From: Oreocharis arfaki
Taxonomy: Eukaryota; Chordata; Aves; Passeriformes; Paramythiidae
Direction: 5' to 3'
Length of the DNA stretch: 64,000 nucleotides
Assembly (NCBI GenBank): GCA_013398015.1
Contig: VZRR01013402.1
Span: forward strand, 156,026-220,025
Positions 31,201-46,200 of this stretch are shown here, one piece after another (positions within the stretch are counted from its first letter, which is position 1; each line of letters begins with the position of its first letter). The notes under the pieces were generated by a model. It searched no databases. It was not told the DNA's origin and saw only the letters and a program-made list of their open reading frames with translations. The translations under genes were made by a program, and so were the position numbers.

Positions 31201-34200
31201 TCCTGGCTGTGTTTTCCTGAGGCAGTGCAAACAAAACTGTTCCTGATTCGGCACTTGCCACCATCTGTGGTCCTTCAGTACCGTCCTAACAGGTCGTGCA
31301 CCTTCAAACACTCCCCCACTTACTTGTGTGTGTCTTGCTGCTGTCAGTGCTGTAAAAATGCTGATCTGTTGAGCTGCTGCACATGGATCTCCTGTGCAGA
31401 TGTAGTTTGTCTCAGAAATGAAGAGCCTTCTTGAAGTCATAATGGGTGGAGAGAGTTTTAATAATTGGAAGATGTGGTAGAAAATAGCCCATGTAACATA
31501 GGAACAAACCGAATCTGGAAAGTATTTCTACCTGAAGAATCTTGAGGGCTTTTATTGGAGGGGAGAATAAAAAACAGTCCTATCCAAGCTGCTCCCCAAA
31601 CTGAAAATGTTACCTAAATCCTTTGAGCAAATGGTACATTTTAAGATGACAGCTTTCCCCCAAATATGTAGTAGAAGAAATGCACTTTAACTCAGGGCTA
31701 AAATTGTTAAGGCAGTTTGAAAAGGTTTTTTTGCAAGGATTTCATTTTGACTGTCCTTCTTAAGGATAAAGATGGGCTTAACCCAATATCTTGAGTGTGG
31801 TATCCCGGAGCCTTTTCAAGTATACTAAAGTCGAAATATGCATGTTGCTCTGAGCATCTGTTGTTAGAAGCCTGGTTCTGAGGATAAGTACATTTTGGCA
31901 GATTTAAAAGCTGCAGGCTTTGTGGTTTCATATTCTTAATCTGAATTTTGCAGCTTGGATCAGTGAAATGGGAGGGAACAGAATCTGATCAGTTACAAAG
32001 GAAGAAGCATTTTAAAATGATAGTGTGACCAAAGCCAAGTCTCTTAAGCTACTTCAAAGAACTTTTGTAAACTGAGACTCCAGATTGTATAGTACAGTTT
32101 TGTACCATAAAAAGCAATTTCCTTTAACATCCTTCACTGTGAGATTTAAAACAGGAATGTCACCAGCTTCTGAAGATTCTGAGATTTTTTTGGCAAACAG
32201 AAGCTCTGAGAAACACAATGTTCCCCAATCCTATGCCAGGACTTCATCTTGGATCTTCCTTTTGTCCTAGAATTAGCAAATAGATCCGAAGTCCAAGCAC
32301 TGTTTGCAACTTGAGCTGCAAGGTTTTCTTACTTATTCACTTTCTGATGTTCAGTTATTTAATAAAATATTTGGATGAAATTTTTGAACAGTGATTAGGC
32401 TTCTAGCAGTAAGGTCCTCACGCAAGTAAACTTGTATTCATTTTTTTGAAATTTAAGGTGATCAGTTAAAATGAACTCTCAGTTGCTAATAATTTGGTAA
32501 TCTACTCCTTCATTTTCTTGCTTGTGTGCCAGTTTCCACGATCTGGCATTTACAGGATCTTGCTGAGATGTGCTGGAAAGAACTAGAAAAATTCTACTGC
32601 TTTTTTTCTAAAGAAAAAGACACCTATCTTAATTTAATAGAAATTATACTCGTTGATGGTGAGGGTACTTCACTGTATTTTTGTCTTTTAGATAAACATT
32701 ATGCAATATGGGAAAAGTATGTTCCATATGTTCTGCAGTTCACAGTCTCCTTAAATAATGTGATACTAAACTACTTTTTCTCTTAGGTAAGACTGATTTT
32801 TGTTATTTTTTTCTTTAGGATATATGACAGTGGAGTCTGGAAGACAGAAAGGACTCTTAAATGATTTTGTCCCGAACGAAACAATTATGTTTGGGAAAGT
32901 GAGGGCAGGTACAGGGGTTTCGAGGGATATAAATGCTACTATCTGACAGCTCCACTGCCTGCATTTAGTGGAAAGCACATGTGAGAAAGTCTCTTTGGCT
33001 GTGCTGAGATAATGCTTTTGGCCCCGGACACATGATCAGCAATGTTAAATCACATTTTTCCCTATCTGAACAGTTAACCACTCTTGAATAACATTTAATG
33101 ACAAAACCAATCTTTTGCTAAAAATAATTCAGTGTCAGAGATGTGTAACAAACATTAGAATATATAGTTACTCTAGAGTTTATTTAAAGAACTATTAAAT
33201 ATATTTTAATTTTCTCTTACAGAGTATTAATATTAGGAGCTTCAGGAGGAGTTGGTACATTTGCTGTACAGGTAATATAAACCAGCATGCCCTGGACAAA
33301 TCTTCAAGTGTTTCAGTATGAAAAAAAAATAACAGAAGGGAATTGAGAGAAGGAATAGAGAAATAGGAAGCTACTGATCAATCTGTCTGATCGACATGAC
33401 TTTACTATTTCCAAAAGTAAAGTATTTTTAGATTTATTGCTTTCCATTTATTATGTTGTATTATTTTAAAGTAGGAAGCAGGGACATTCAAAGAAAGGCA
33501 TTGTGTGTAAGATCACATTTCACAATTTGTGTGCAAGAAATCTCTGACTGGTTTGACTTGAAATATGTAGCCTGTTCTCATTATCTGTCAGTCAGCTCTG
33601 CACTCTGAATATGAACAGAACTTGGTGTATGAGTAGAAAAACTGATGCAGAATGTATCACCTACTGCAACTGCTCTAGTTGGTCAAATGATGTGAGAGGC
33701 CACCAGGCTTTTGTGTGCAATGGATGTGAAGCACTTAGAGGCTTAGATTTACTTTTTCTCACTGTCTTTGCCCTGCTGCCCTTTTGTCTGTCTTTGTTCC
33801 AGTAGCTCTAAACTTTGGAAAGCTAACATGGTCTTTTGTTTATTCATTAGTTGTGGAACATCCTCTTTTATGCTCTCAGTTAATTTGGGGGTTTTGATTC
33901 TAGTTAATGTCATCTCATGCTGAAACATCTTTCTTTCAAGATTGTAAAAAAACACAGACATTGGGTGATTGCATCTCTGCTTTCTATGTTACTGGGCCAT
34001 AAGCACAGTGGTTTTAAAGAGGTTTACGGCAGAATTTTTTGTGGTGTGCTATTCACCTGGTCAATAATAAAGCAGGTGACTTTCAGTATGAAAGGCTGAC
34101 CAGCCACTGACTTGTTACAATTTGTAGCTGATCAATCCTGGATAAACTACGTTAATTAATCTGAAATAAAAAGTATTACTGTGAATGAAAAAATGAGATG

Positions 34201-37200
34201 CAAAAAGAGATAAATAACTAGCAAAAAATCCTTTACTTTGCTATAGCTTTTGGAGTAGAAGATAACCTGATATTGACCCTGTGGTAAATCAGAGATGACT
34301 TCCTTCTTTTTCTTCTTACTAGCACTTAACCTATTTGCAGTAATATGAAGTACTTAAAGGATGTATTTTATAATATTTAATGGTACATCTGGTGACAGTT
34401 TGGTAGATTGGCAACTTGGACAGTACATCTTGGCGTATGTTTAGCTGGCAGATTCAGATGGCAAAATGAGAGCCTTATTTGTCATGAGACCTGGTATCTT
34501 TCAGTGGCATTAAAAAACCCCCACACTCCTTCCTTCACACCAACTCCTCCTTCCTCACAACCACCTTAAATATTGATAAATTCTAGCCAGTATTTTGTCT
34601 GTGGTATTTGTGACAAATTATCCTGTATTGGAACAGTCTCCCCACTCCCTATTAAAGGTGCTCATTTGTTATATAAATATAATGAGACTTTGGCTTTTTA
34701 AGTTGTTCTCAGTCTTTCACTAAATTTTAATCTTTGGACTTGGATTTTTTTATACTTGTTTTTAGCTAATGAAGGCCTGGGATGCTCACGTGACAGCAGT
34801 TTGCTCTCATGATGCCAGCACACTGGTGAAGAAGCTTGGAGCAGATGATGTGATTGATTATAAATCTGGAAATCTGGAAGAGCAGCTTAAAACATTACCA
34901 TTGTGAGTGTTTGTGTTAATACTGAGATGAAGGAGTTGGCGGTCAGACCTTCTGCCTTTTGACTGCTTGACTCTATCAGAACTCCCTCATTTTTCCCCCC
35001 ATTTCTAAAGCACTATTTTGTAAAGCAGATTCACTTTTTTGGGTGCAGTTTGCAAGTGAGTATGCCCAGCACAGATTTCATTGAAAGATTAAGCCAGTAC
35101 ATTGAGCTTGTGGAGACAAGCTCACTTCCATGTGCTTCTCTTCAGTGACTGTGATAGGAACAGTTTTGTTGCTTCCACCCAAGTAACTTGGAGAATATAC
35201 AATGCATGAATAAATTAAAGTAAGCCTCTGAAATCCTGAGCGAGGCTGGTAAATATAAAATTGATCTTGTAGAGGGAAGAACTATATCATGAAGCAGTGA
35301 GTTGCCATTGTGCAACTAAACTGGGAATAAATTTCTCTTTTGTAACATTGCGTACAGCTGCTTCTGATAAACAATCACATTTATCTTGTCACAGCAGCTA
35401 TGTTTAAACTAGCCTGGGAGTTTTCTCTAGAACAGAAGTATTTTTTGCTTTTGTAATCTTCCCATCTGTTTAAATGTAGTCTGCTGTGAATTGTATTTGA
35501 ATATGGTATTTACACTGCTCTTTTTAGCTAGATTGAGCTAACTTTCTGGGAGGGGAAAGAGAAGCTGCTCAATCTGTGGGAGAATTTTACTGGTAACTGT
35601 GCTAAGAAGCCACGTGCCTTTTAACTGTAGTGTGATTGTCAGCAGGCCTGAGGGCACTTGCAAGGGTAGTGACACTGTCTGTATGGCAGGATGGGCTTTG
35701 CAGTCAGTGCTAAATTTACCTTTGTGTAGTCCAACACTTTAAATGCTAAACACCCATTCTAGCAAGTGACCCTTTCTGAGAGGTATCAACAACAGTGTCC
35801 TGGGGTGCAGTTTAATGATGCAACTAGGCTGATCAGTCAGATCTACTGAGAGGGATGTTCTTACTTCCCTTTCCAGTTGTTCTGACTCTTCAGAACCCAT
35901 AGTCAGCTACTCTTTCCAGGAGCATTAGTTTTCATGATCTTCTCTTGTTAGCAGCTAACTGTTACATTAACTGAACTTTAAATGTAAAATCACACCCTTG
36001 GAAGACAGGCAGGAAAACTGTCATTCCAGAGAGATAAGGACATTTCTATTTAATTTGCATTAAGTATTTTCCCTCATATTTGTAGGTTATTTAGATTAGG
36101 GGTATGTGTATATACGTATCTATTGGAATCTGGAAGTCGCTGAAAATTTACAGATGAAGATGAGTTGTGCATTTAACAGAACAGGTGCATAGCTCCCTGT
36201 TGCCCTATTCAGCCTTTACAGCCTCACATGCTGAGATAATGAGAAGGAACACTGAAACTGCCTTTTTGCCAGAGGCTTCATGTACTCATTCTATGGGGGG
36301 AAGGTTTTAGATCCTTTGCATTGTTGGGCTCAGTGTTAAATAGGTAGATGTGAAGAAAAGAGCTGTCAGGAGAGGTAAAATGGCCCCTAAATAAATAAGG
36401 AGGTCAAAAAGAACTTGGAGAAGTGAAGCTGAGAACTGGGTCACAGAAAAGATGTGAGGAAATAAGTGTTAGCAGAATAATTTGTTTACGTAATTTTAGC
36501 CACTGGAACTGCTTTTCATGTGAGTACAGCATGTACAAGAGCTGTTCCTAGTTGAGGGCATGAGTCCAGACTAGCTTTTACATATACATACCATATTGTT
36601 CAGTGCTAGACCTCAGGACTGTTCCAGTAGTCTCTGTGGGAGGGCTGAAGAGATAGAGCTCTAGAAGGCTTTAAGCAAGTACAGAATGTAGTTGTGCATC
36701 TAAGTTTGCTTTCTGGAGTTTAAGTGTACTTTTTAAATAGCCTGTGTCTGCTGCACAGTGAATGGGCAATAACCTGTAAATATAAATCCCACTGTACATT
36801 AAGCTGGGACTTCACTGAAGTTCTGTGACTTTCTTGCTGCCATCTTGCAGGCTGATTATTTTATTGAATTGCAGTGACGTGTGTAAATGTGAAGTATAGC
36901 TGCTTTCTGCTATTAATTAGCTTAATAACGGTGAAGTTATTTTTCCCATATCAAGGTTTTTAACCTGTTTTTTATATGTCTGCAGGTTTGATTTTATCCT
37001 AGATAATGTTGGTGGATCCACTGAGAAGTGGGCACTAGATCTCTTGAAGAAATGGTCAGGAGCAACATATGTTACCTTAGTGACACCTTTCCTGATCAAT
37101 ATGGACAAACTTGGAGTGGCTGATGGCATGTTGCAAACAGGAGTCACTGTTGGTTCCAAAACTCTAAAGGTATTTGACAAAATCCTATGTACTTTCATAT

Positions 37201-40200
37201 TTTGTAGTACTTTGGTGACTACTTCTGTGGCTTGGATGTCAGTCACAGAGCTCATGGAGAGGCAGCTGTTGCATTGTGCTCATATGTCAGTAAGTATATT
37301 TCTTTCTTTCTTGCACTGAAAAGAAATGTGTTGGGGTGGTGCTGCTGGGTGTACGTAGTAGTTTGGGGAGCTTTGAAGTTTGATTCCTTATTGTGCTTTC
37401 CATTGTGGCCTTTTCCGTATGGCCTCCCGTGTGAGTCCTGCTGACAGCCAGGGTTTCATAGTAAACACAGCAAATCCCTGCCTCACCGAAGTGAGGGCAA
37501 TTTTGTTACTTGCTTTAGGCTGGTCAGGCTTTCTCTCAAAACATTGTTCCATGACTGATTCTCTTCATCCTGTTCCAGCACCAGAGTAGTAAGAGTGGTC
37601 AAGGGTGGCTGGGAAGTCTTTCATCTCTTTCACGTTCATGTGTCTGGATGGTGATACTGATTTTTCTAGTCTTCATGAGTGGCTCTTAAAACATTCTGCC
37701 AGTGGCCAGATCAGTGGGGCTTTTTAGAACTTTTCCCTTTCTTTCCTGTGCTTGTGCACTTGCTCTCCAAATGAATGCTTTTTGAGCAGTTACTATGGTA
37801 TTCCTGCAAAGGCTTAGCTGAATGAGATTTTAAGTCCTGCAGCAGTACTTTCACAAGAAAGCCCAAAGACAAAATGAAAGGGCGGGGAAGAAATAATGTA
37901 ATATTATTTTTCAGAGTGCATGTTTCCATGATGAAGAGAATTCTATGCCATATATAAAAATCATCTCTCTTTGGTAGATGATGGCTCTTACTCCTGTAAT
38001 GACTTACTCAGAGGAGATGCTCTTTATTTGTGCCTGTGAGATCTTCCCAAAATGCTTTTCATGTGAGCTGCCATCTGTCATTGGACAGTGATGAGTTTGG
38101 CAGATATGATGGTGGAAAATGAAGTCACTGATACTGAAGTGGAAGGTTCTAAATATCACATTGCTGGGTTTATTTCGCCCCGTTTGTGAGTGTACATGAA
38201 CACGTAACACTATTTCTCTCTTCTGTAACAAATAATGCTGTTTCTAGCTGCAGAGACAAGGTAATTGTTTTTCTCTACTAGCTGACTTGTGCAATTGGAC
38301 ACAAAATTCACCCTGATCCTATTGTGGTAACATAACTTCCTGGTCTATATGTTTAATCTGCATGTTTAGGTGCTATTTTTTTCAGACACTGTCATATAAT
38401 TTCCATGTCTTTTCCTGGTTACTTCTTTAGAGATTCTGTCATTAATTTTAGTTCCCATTTCAGTTTGCTCTCATGATTTTTTAATAGATTTTGTGGTCTT
38501 TCTTGCAGCATCTCCTTAAAGGAGTCCATTATCGGTGGGCGTTTTTCATGCCAAGTGGCCCAAGTTTGGATGAAATAGCAGAACTGGTTGATTCTGGAAA
38601 GGTATGTCAGTAATGGTTAGTTGGGTATTTGTGCTGAAAGAGATGCTGCTTGGACTCAAAAATGGTGTAGTTCACTATTGGGAAATAAAATGTTTTGAGA
38701 GTCATGGTGAGGAAAACTAGTTAAAAATCAACTTGTTCCAGTTTCTAACTTCTGCCTTTTGCATGGAATTTAGGAGTTCATAATCCTTAAGGCTGTTCTG
38801 CCTTCTCCCTCTTGAGCGTACATTTTTAAAACCACAAAGCTTACAAAGTTACAAGGAGTAAAGTCCAGTGATTGTTTATTTTTACATAAAGCGGGAATCA
38901 TTTAATATGAACTCTGTATGAAAATTGTGTTTTAAGATGTCTCATTTGGTTCATTTGGGCAGAATAAACATGGCTGTGTATCTGCAGATGCAAAATTGCT
39001 TAGCCTGGATAGTTGGGCGTCCTGCCCGTAGTGTGCGCCGAACTAGAATATTCTGGTTATTGCGGGTGATAGATGATCTCCATTGGCAGAGTGGTGACAA
39101 GAATCTTGTGTTTCATTATTTCAGTGCTGCAGAATATGATGTTTGTGCTAATTCAGCACAGGGACTTGGAATATTGTGAGCATTCGTAAGCTTCTGGGGA
39201 ATCTTAGTGGACTTACGGGAAAAGCCAACACATTACGGTCTGCTTTTGTGGTCTTTTCAGGTTTATGAGCTTGTTACAAAATAAATTGTGAGAGTGAACA
39301 GTTGATTTCCTGTTTTGGATTGTATGGTGATATAGGTCCCATCAGTGTCCTCTTTGGGAATTTTGGCAACATGAAATTATCCAAGAGTAGAGAACATGGA
39401 CAACTGCTGTTAATCTTTCTGTGGGGTACCTAAGCAGAACAGTAAGCAGAGTCTGCCATGACTACTGGTAATTCCAGTATGTGAACTGCCATCTTGTGCT
39501 CAAACTTTGTGCATATTAGTAAAATTTAGATCTCTCAGAGTGTTGATCCCCTTTCTTTTGGCATGCAGTATGTTCCAGAGTTTGGAAAAGAGTAAACAAA
39601 CTGCTGTTGTACTTAGGACTACTTTGCTTCTACTTTGTCACTTAAGTGCTGCTGATAAGAAGTTCTCTGCTTTGCATTACGTCCAGTGCTATAGGCATAA
39701 TCCTGTAGTCAAGAAAGAAGCTGTAGAAGGTGGTCTTCATCCTGTGATTGCATTCAGTCACACTGCTAAATTATAAGTGTCTAAGAAAAAGAAATGCCCT
39801 TGTCTTTGTTCTTACCATTTGTCCTGTTCTCAGCCAGTTGCAATTTGTTTTGTGTTCTGCTCCTACCTTGTATGCAAAACAAATGCAGAATATGCTCATG
39901 AAAGCCTCTTGGGAAACACCTGTTTATGCAATAGAGATAGGGCTTAATCGGTGTTCTTTGCTTAATAACCTGGACAGGTGAATTGCAATGCCACTTAAAA
40001 TGTACGTCATACATACATGAATGTCCTGATGTACTTCTGGTTGTAAGATGATCGTGAGGACAAAGATGTTTGCTTGGTCTTTTATTCTCTGTGCAAAAAC
40101 AGGTCCTAATGTCAGACTGTTTGTCTGCACAGTCATTATTCTAGCAGCATTTTACTCTATTTTGTGCAATGTTGTAAACATCTGAGCTGTCATCAGGATT

Positions 40201-43200
40201 TTATAAGACCCAGCTGTGTTCCATTTAGACAGATATTAATAAGACTATGACCTTTCTTGTTTAGACACAAGAGTTCTCTTAAATGGACAGACCATCCATT
40301 CAGAAAAGTAGGTGTTTGGGAAAAAAGGCAAGAGAGAATCACTGGAGAAATTGTACCACAATTTCCTATAAGTAAGTGAAAATAAATGTTTATGTTTGAA
40401 TAGGAAAGAATAAAGGAGGAATAAAAAAGCACAAAGCAATGAAGTGTATCGAGAAGGCTTGGGGAAGCCAGCAAATTGAGCTCATACAGGTGAACTTGTT
40501 ACCTTTAAGTGAATATTTTTGAGTAATGCAGGGGTTTTTTTTAAGTTTTAGTCTTTTCTGTTAAAGACATCTTAATTTTGAGATTGTATGAAGTGTGAAT
40601 AAGAGAGCAGCTAGAAGGCTCTTGAAAATGAGCGGCTTTTTTTCAGGAATAAGTGATGAGGAGGGATTAAATGTAGGAAATTAAAAAGAGATGATAGTTT
40701 AAAGAGATGTTACAGTAAGTGAAGCATTGAAGAGCATCCCTCTGAAACATTTACAGATCATTTTGATTTGACAGTGTTTCTCCGTATAGTCCTTCTGCAC
40801 CAACAGATTTTTAGTTCTGATGAGTTCATCATCTTCCTTTGTGAAAGCAAAAGGATTCTCAGTCCTTCAGTGGATGAAGAATAAGCAATTTTGTTTAAAG
40901 TTACTAGGTTTTCGCCTGGATGATCTTTGCAGCAAGGAATAGCGATTTGCAAAATGTCAGCTCTGAGGAAGAGTACTTTTAACAGCCTTTTTTTAATGGG
41001 GAGGAGAAGGAGAGGATTTGATGAGTTGGTAGTACAAGGAAAAGAGAATAATTTTGCTTGTGTAATTTACCTGCACATCAGTCAGTTCTGGGAATTGTAA
41101 AACCTTTTTCAGTTTATCAGCTCTTTTCTCTGCCTTGAAGCTGGACATCTTGGCAGAGAGACTATTGCAAGACTGAGAGGCTGGAACACTGCTGCAACAG
41201 TTGTGGACATGGAGAAAATCCAGTATTTCCTTGACAATTTTTAGAGATACTGGCTACTTTCTAAACTGCTGGAGAATCCCTGTTGCGGTTTGAATTGCAG
41301 CAGTTAATTATGACCCAGTAAGGACTGGCTTAATGTGGGCTCCACTGAGTAAGTTGATGAAGCCCATGTCAGAAGCTGCTGTATCCCTTTTCATGGTAGA
41401 ATGTTCCTGGTAAATTACAATTCTGATCTAAAGACGACTGAAATCAACAGATTTAATTCAGGTGAAATCAGGTGTCCTTTAATTGAGGATGCTGATCTGC
41501 TGGCACACTGCTCAGTGAAGCATCATCACTGAAAGGCTTGTGAGGAATTAATTTGGTCTATTTGTGGTCAGTGTTGTGGATTTTACATTGACAGTTTCGG
41601 TTTTTGCTGCTTGCACATTTTCCTCCTAAGGACATGTCATTTAGTACTTGGGGAAAGTAGCCCAAATTCATATAAGTACTGAAGTTGGTAGAAAGCCTCT
41701 AACTCATAACTGAGCACTAGCTTTGCCTTTTATAAAGCCTGGTGGAGGAAGGCAGGCTCAGAAGACTCCATAGTGTCATAAGCAGGAGCACTGAGTGTGT
41801 CGTGTGTTCCTGTAGGACCATGATAGGATGTGGGTTAGCATGCAGCCCAACAGAAATGTGACATTTTGAGTTTAGTTCAGTGCTATTTAAATGCAGTACA
41901 AGCGTGTGTGTGTAGTGTTTCTGGTGACTTAATACTCTTTCCTTCAGGGCACTTTTGCATCAGATGGGCTGGTGGGTGAAAGTTGTTTTTGCAGAAGAAA
42001 GGCTAAAGGGCAAACAGTCTCCAATTATGACATGAATAGATCATTCTCTCTGTTGTTTGCTTTTTAGATAGATGTTCCAGCACAGGCACCCATAGGAAGA
42101 ACAACTGCATGCCTATATTAATGTAATTTGTGAGCAGGGTTGATTATGCATTTTGCTGAAGACATTAGATGCTTTGGACTTAGCACCTGCTGTTATGGTT
42201 GGAGGGCAGGATGCTGATTGTTCTTTGGCCCTGCTGCTGTCTTCTTGTGCAATGCTGAACAAATCACATAACCTGTTGCTACCGTAATTTCTTGATCTAC
42301 TCATGAGGGCTTAATGCCCTTTATCCACCTTTGGTTATTTGCTCTGAGTTACTTTGTTAAAATATGGAATTCAATTGTTTTCTGTTCCTGGTCTTTCCTA
42401 TTCAGGAAGTAAATAACACAAATGGATATGATCATCCACTTTGACATGCCGTGGGTGCTGGGAGTTGTTTGGATGGCCACAATTTAAGATGGTTTACACC
42501 TGCTGCTAGTGTAGGTCATCACAGCTTCTGGACTCTCTATCCTAACCTGTGTGTATTGATTTGCTTCCAATTCATCTTGTTACAGTTCTGCAAGTAACTT
42601 TTTCCCTGGCCCTTATTGCAATGTTTTTGCATTTCTCTGACCTGTATGAATATCAAACAGTAGATAACACTGAGTATTTGAATGCTCTCCAAACATGGCA
42701 TCTATAGATGTGGCCTTCTCTACAGTAATTCCAGACTGCAAGACTGTGCTAAGGTATCCTAAGGTACCTGCGAACTCGCCCTTGCCTGGTGCCTCCTTTA
42801 GTCTCCCTTAAAAACGGCCCTAGGGTGCCTAAGTACAGGAGTTGCTACACGTAAATGTCTAAATTAACTAGAGATCAGTCCTTTTCCCCACTCTCTGGAG
42901 TCACTGACACTTGTTCTGATGACCATCTTTCTTCATGCTAAATTGCAAAGCTTGCACCTTTTTTTTTGCTTTTCATTATGTTGTGTTTTCTTGTTGCAGT
43001 GCATTTGCTTGCCAGGTTGGTTGGCTAGAGCACAGAGATGTTGACCAAGGAGGAGTTGCCAAAAGCTCTGTTCAGCCCTTTCTCTTCCAAAAAGAACCTC
43101 TATCTGCATTTTGTCATGGCCACCAAAATAAAGCCATTGTGATTTTTATTAAAACATAGCTGCTCCTGTTCCTCCAGGACATGGTAGCTTGCTTATGCCC

Positions 43201-46200
43201 TTTATGAAGGTGCTGCATGGTTACATCACAAAGTGTCTGTGAAGGGCACTAATGGAAATTTCTCGTACTATGGGAGATAGGGTTTGAATATGCAAATTCA
43301 CATACACCACAGTGAGGTCTGGAAAAATTGCATCATCATCTACCAGGCATTTAATCAGATGTGTTCCCTTAGCCTGATGTAATTGTATATTGTATGGAAA
43401 GTCAGTCCTGGTGTTCTGAGCTCTAGGCCTCTAGTGTAGGAGGGAATTGTGCCTAGTGCAGGGGTAAAGTGTGGGGTCAACAAGGCAGCTCTTGTCTGCT
43501 GTGAGTTTAACTTGCTGAGACCTGGGGAGACGTGGATCATGCAGGACTAATCTTCTAATCTCTATATATGATATGCTTTCATATGTAAATATGTATTTAT
43601 ATATAACTGTTCTAAAGTTGGTTCTGTCTTAAGTGTATGGTGACGTTGCCCCAGATTGCTTTAATTACCAGCATAAATATCAGGACAACTACCAAGAATG
43701 TGCCTGACAGGGGATTCCAGAAGAGATGAATTGCTCTTTCCTTTAGTCAGCAGTTTTTCAGCATGGTCCAGTACGTAACTAAACCCAGGATCTTCCTTAT
43801 TTCTATTGATTTAAGCTTGGGCTAGGCTGGCACACATTGCAGTTCTGGGCTTGTCCCAGTTTTTTACTGCTCTTCATTGTGTTCTGTAGAAGCTGTTCTA
43901 CCAGGGCTAATTAACAAACAAGAGATTTTTGAAGCCTTTTCTACACTCTGAACTGTACCCTGATAGCCTGCCTAACTGGGATTTGTCTGCTAGCATTTTA
44001 ATAGTTGTACATGATACTCATGAGTTCCTGTGGGCTGCTGTTAGAGATTTGATATGAAAGAACATACTTTGGCTTAATAACCAAACAAATAATACCGGAT
44101 ATACAGTTGTTGGTAAGATGGCTGTGGGATTAGACCCTGGGACACTTGCCTTCCATTCCCATCCTTAACCACTGCAGCACCATTTTTTCTTATGGGTATA
44201 TTGTTGGATCAGTTAGGTATTTGGGACAGAAATATCATGTACCTGATGTGCTTTAATGTGCTCATGGATGAAAGTGCATATTCTCTGAAATACAAGTTAA
44301 TAAAAAACACAGCAAGGAAGAAGTTTTTTATAAAACATTCAACGATGAGGCTCTGAGCAACCTGGTCTAGTGGAAGGTGTCCCTGCCTATGGCAGAGGGA
44401 GTTGGACTTGGATTCCAGCCCAAACCATCCTACAATTCTGTGCTGGTACTGTGCAGTTGCAATGCTACCTGCACAACATGTGACCAGAGCCAGCTGCTCC
44501 AGAAGGTAAGAGCTTCAGTCTTTGTCTTCAGTGAGGGCTGACCCTAGAATGTGCTGTTGGTAAGCAGTATGAGGCTCAGCATACATTGTTGCATGCCATT
44601 TTAAGGGGAAGAAAGGATGAAGAAAGGGGTGAGAGTAAGATCCAAAGAGAATGGAACATGAGTACAGCAGAGAAGATGCTCAGCTAAAGCAGGAGTGTCC
44701 CAAAACAGCATCATTTTTCCCCACGGGAAGACAATAACCTAATGGATAACCAATTGTTTAGTTCCAGGACAAGGACTGTTCTTTTTAATGATTTCTCTTC
44801 AAGATTCTTATTGACACTGATGAGAGACTTGCTGAAGGCCAAAGGAGACTATCGAGCTCTGCCTTTGTGCTCATAGACCACATTTAGGCACAGTGGTAAT
44901 TACGGGAGGAATACAGCCTTTATCTGTTAACTCAGCTAGTCAAAACAGCAGGCAGGTCTTTTCCATTCCAGCAAGCCTTCAGGAGGATTTTGATACCTGG
45001 TGGAGCACATCCCAGCTTTTGTTCTGTGCACGTGCCTTTCCTGAAGGGTGATGTACGGGAGCCTGAGCAGCCTCAGCAAGGCATAGGAAGGGGATGTGCT
45101 GTGGGAAGTAGCAGCTGGGAGGGAGGCAGTCACCCAGGCAAGGCTGCCCGGCCGCTCTGACACTGCCATCCTTTGCAGACCTGGAGGAGAGCCAGTGCAC
45201 TGTCACTGTCCTTTGAGTGAGGGCACTTTCGTCCTTCTGCGCTTTGCACTAGGCTTTCGCTCAGTTCGGCGCTCTCCTGAGAATTTCAAGGCTCTCGCTC
45301 TCCCTCCAGTGGCAGAAAAAAGCTCCACACACTTGTTGCTACTATGGGGGTCAAAGCCGTCTCCATTCCTTTCATGTTTTTTCACTTGTCCCCTCCTGAT
45401 AAATTCAAACTGTGTCCTTGCTACCGCAGAAAGTGGGACCTCCAAAGATGCGTCTGAATTTCCCACGAGCAGGAGTGTATTCCTGCTGACCAGTCAACTC
45501 CTGCCAGTGCTGTTCACTGCCTGCTGCATTCAGAGCTGGAGTGGCTGGGACACCACCTCTGTGCTGTGTGTTGGATAGCCTTAATCAGCATCAGAATTAC
45601 TCTTTTTATTTTTCCAAACACATGAGTTCATTTCAAGAGACCTGAGGTTCATTTCTATAGTATGTCCTGCATCGGAGAGAATGAAGAGGAAGAAAATACC
45701 ATTTAGGCCCAATCTGTTTTCAGATAAACATTTCAGTGTGGGTATGTGTAATCCTTTCTCTCCCAGACTTTAGTTTAATCCCTTTTCCCTGAACAAATAG
45801 GTGTCCTCTGGCAAGGAACTGATGCGTGGCTGTAAATAGGCAGTGTTTTTATTATCTAGTTAATCTCCATTTATTATCACACATTCAACAAACAGCAGAC
45901 ACTCCCCTACTTGTTTGTCTGGTCACAGGAAGAAATTTTATCTTAGTCAGTGGATTATGGTAAAGGCTGAGTGAATCACTGTGCTGCAACACGGTCAGCC
46001 CTTTCAGGGTTATTCAAACAATGGGACTGTCCAGCCAGCCAGATAAAATGTTTAATGCTCTAGATTGCCAGGATCATCAATTCGGTATTCATGTCTCTCT
46101 ATAGCACTGCCTAAAGCCAGCATTTAAATGAAGCTAGAGGTTACATCAATGTAGCTGATGGGCTTTGAGCATGTGGTGGCTGCAATACACATGGTGTTTT

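Noticed and set aside
45096..45578. 160-codon plus-strand ORF in RTN4IP1 intron 8
   Set aside because: It coincides with a locally GC-richer patch where stops are rarer, and no recognisable domain is present.
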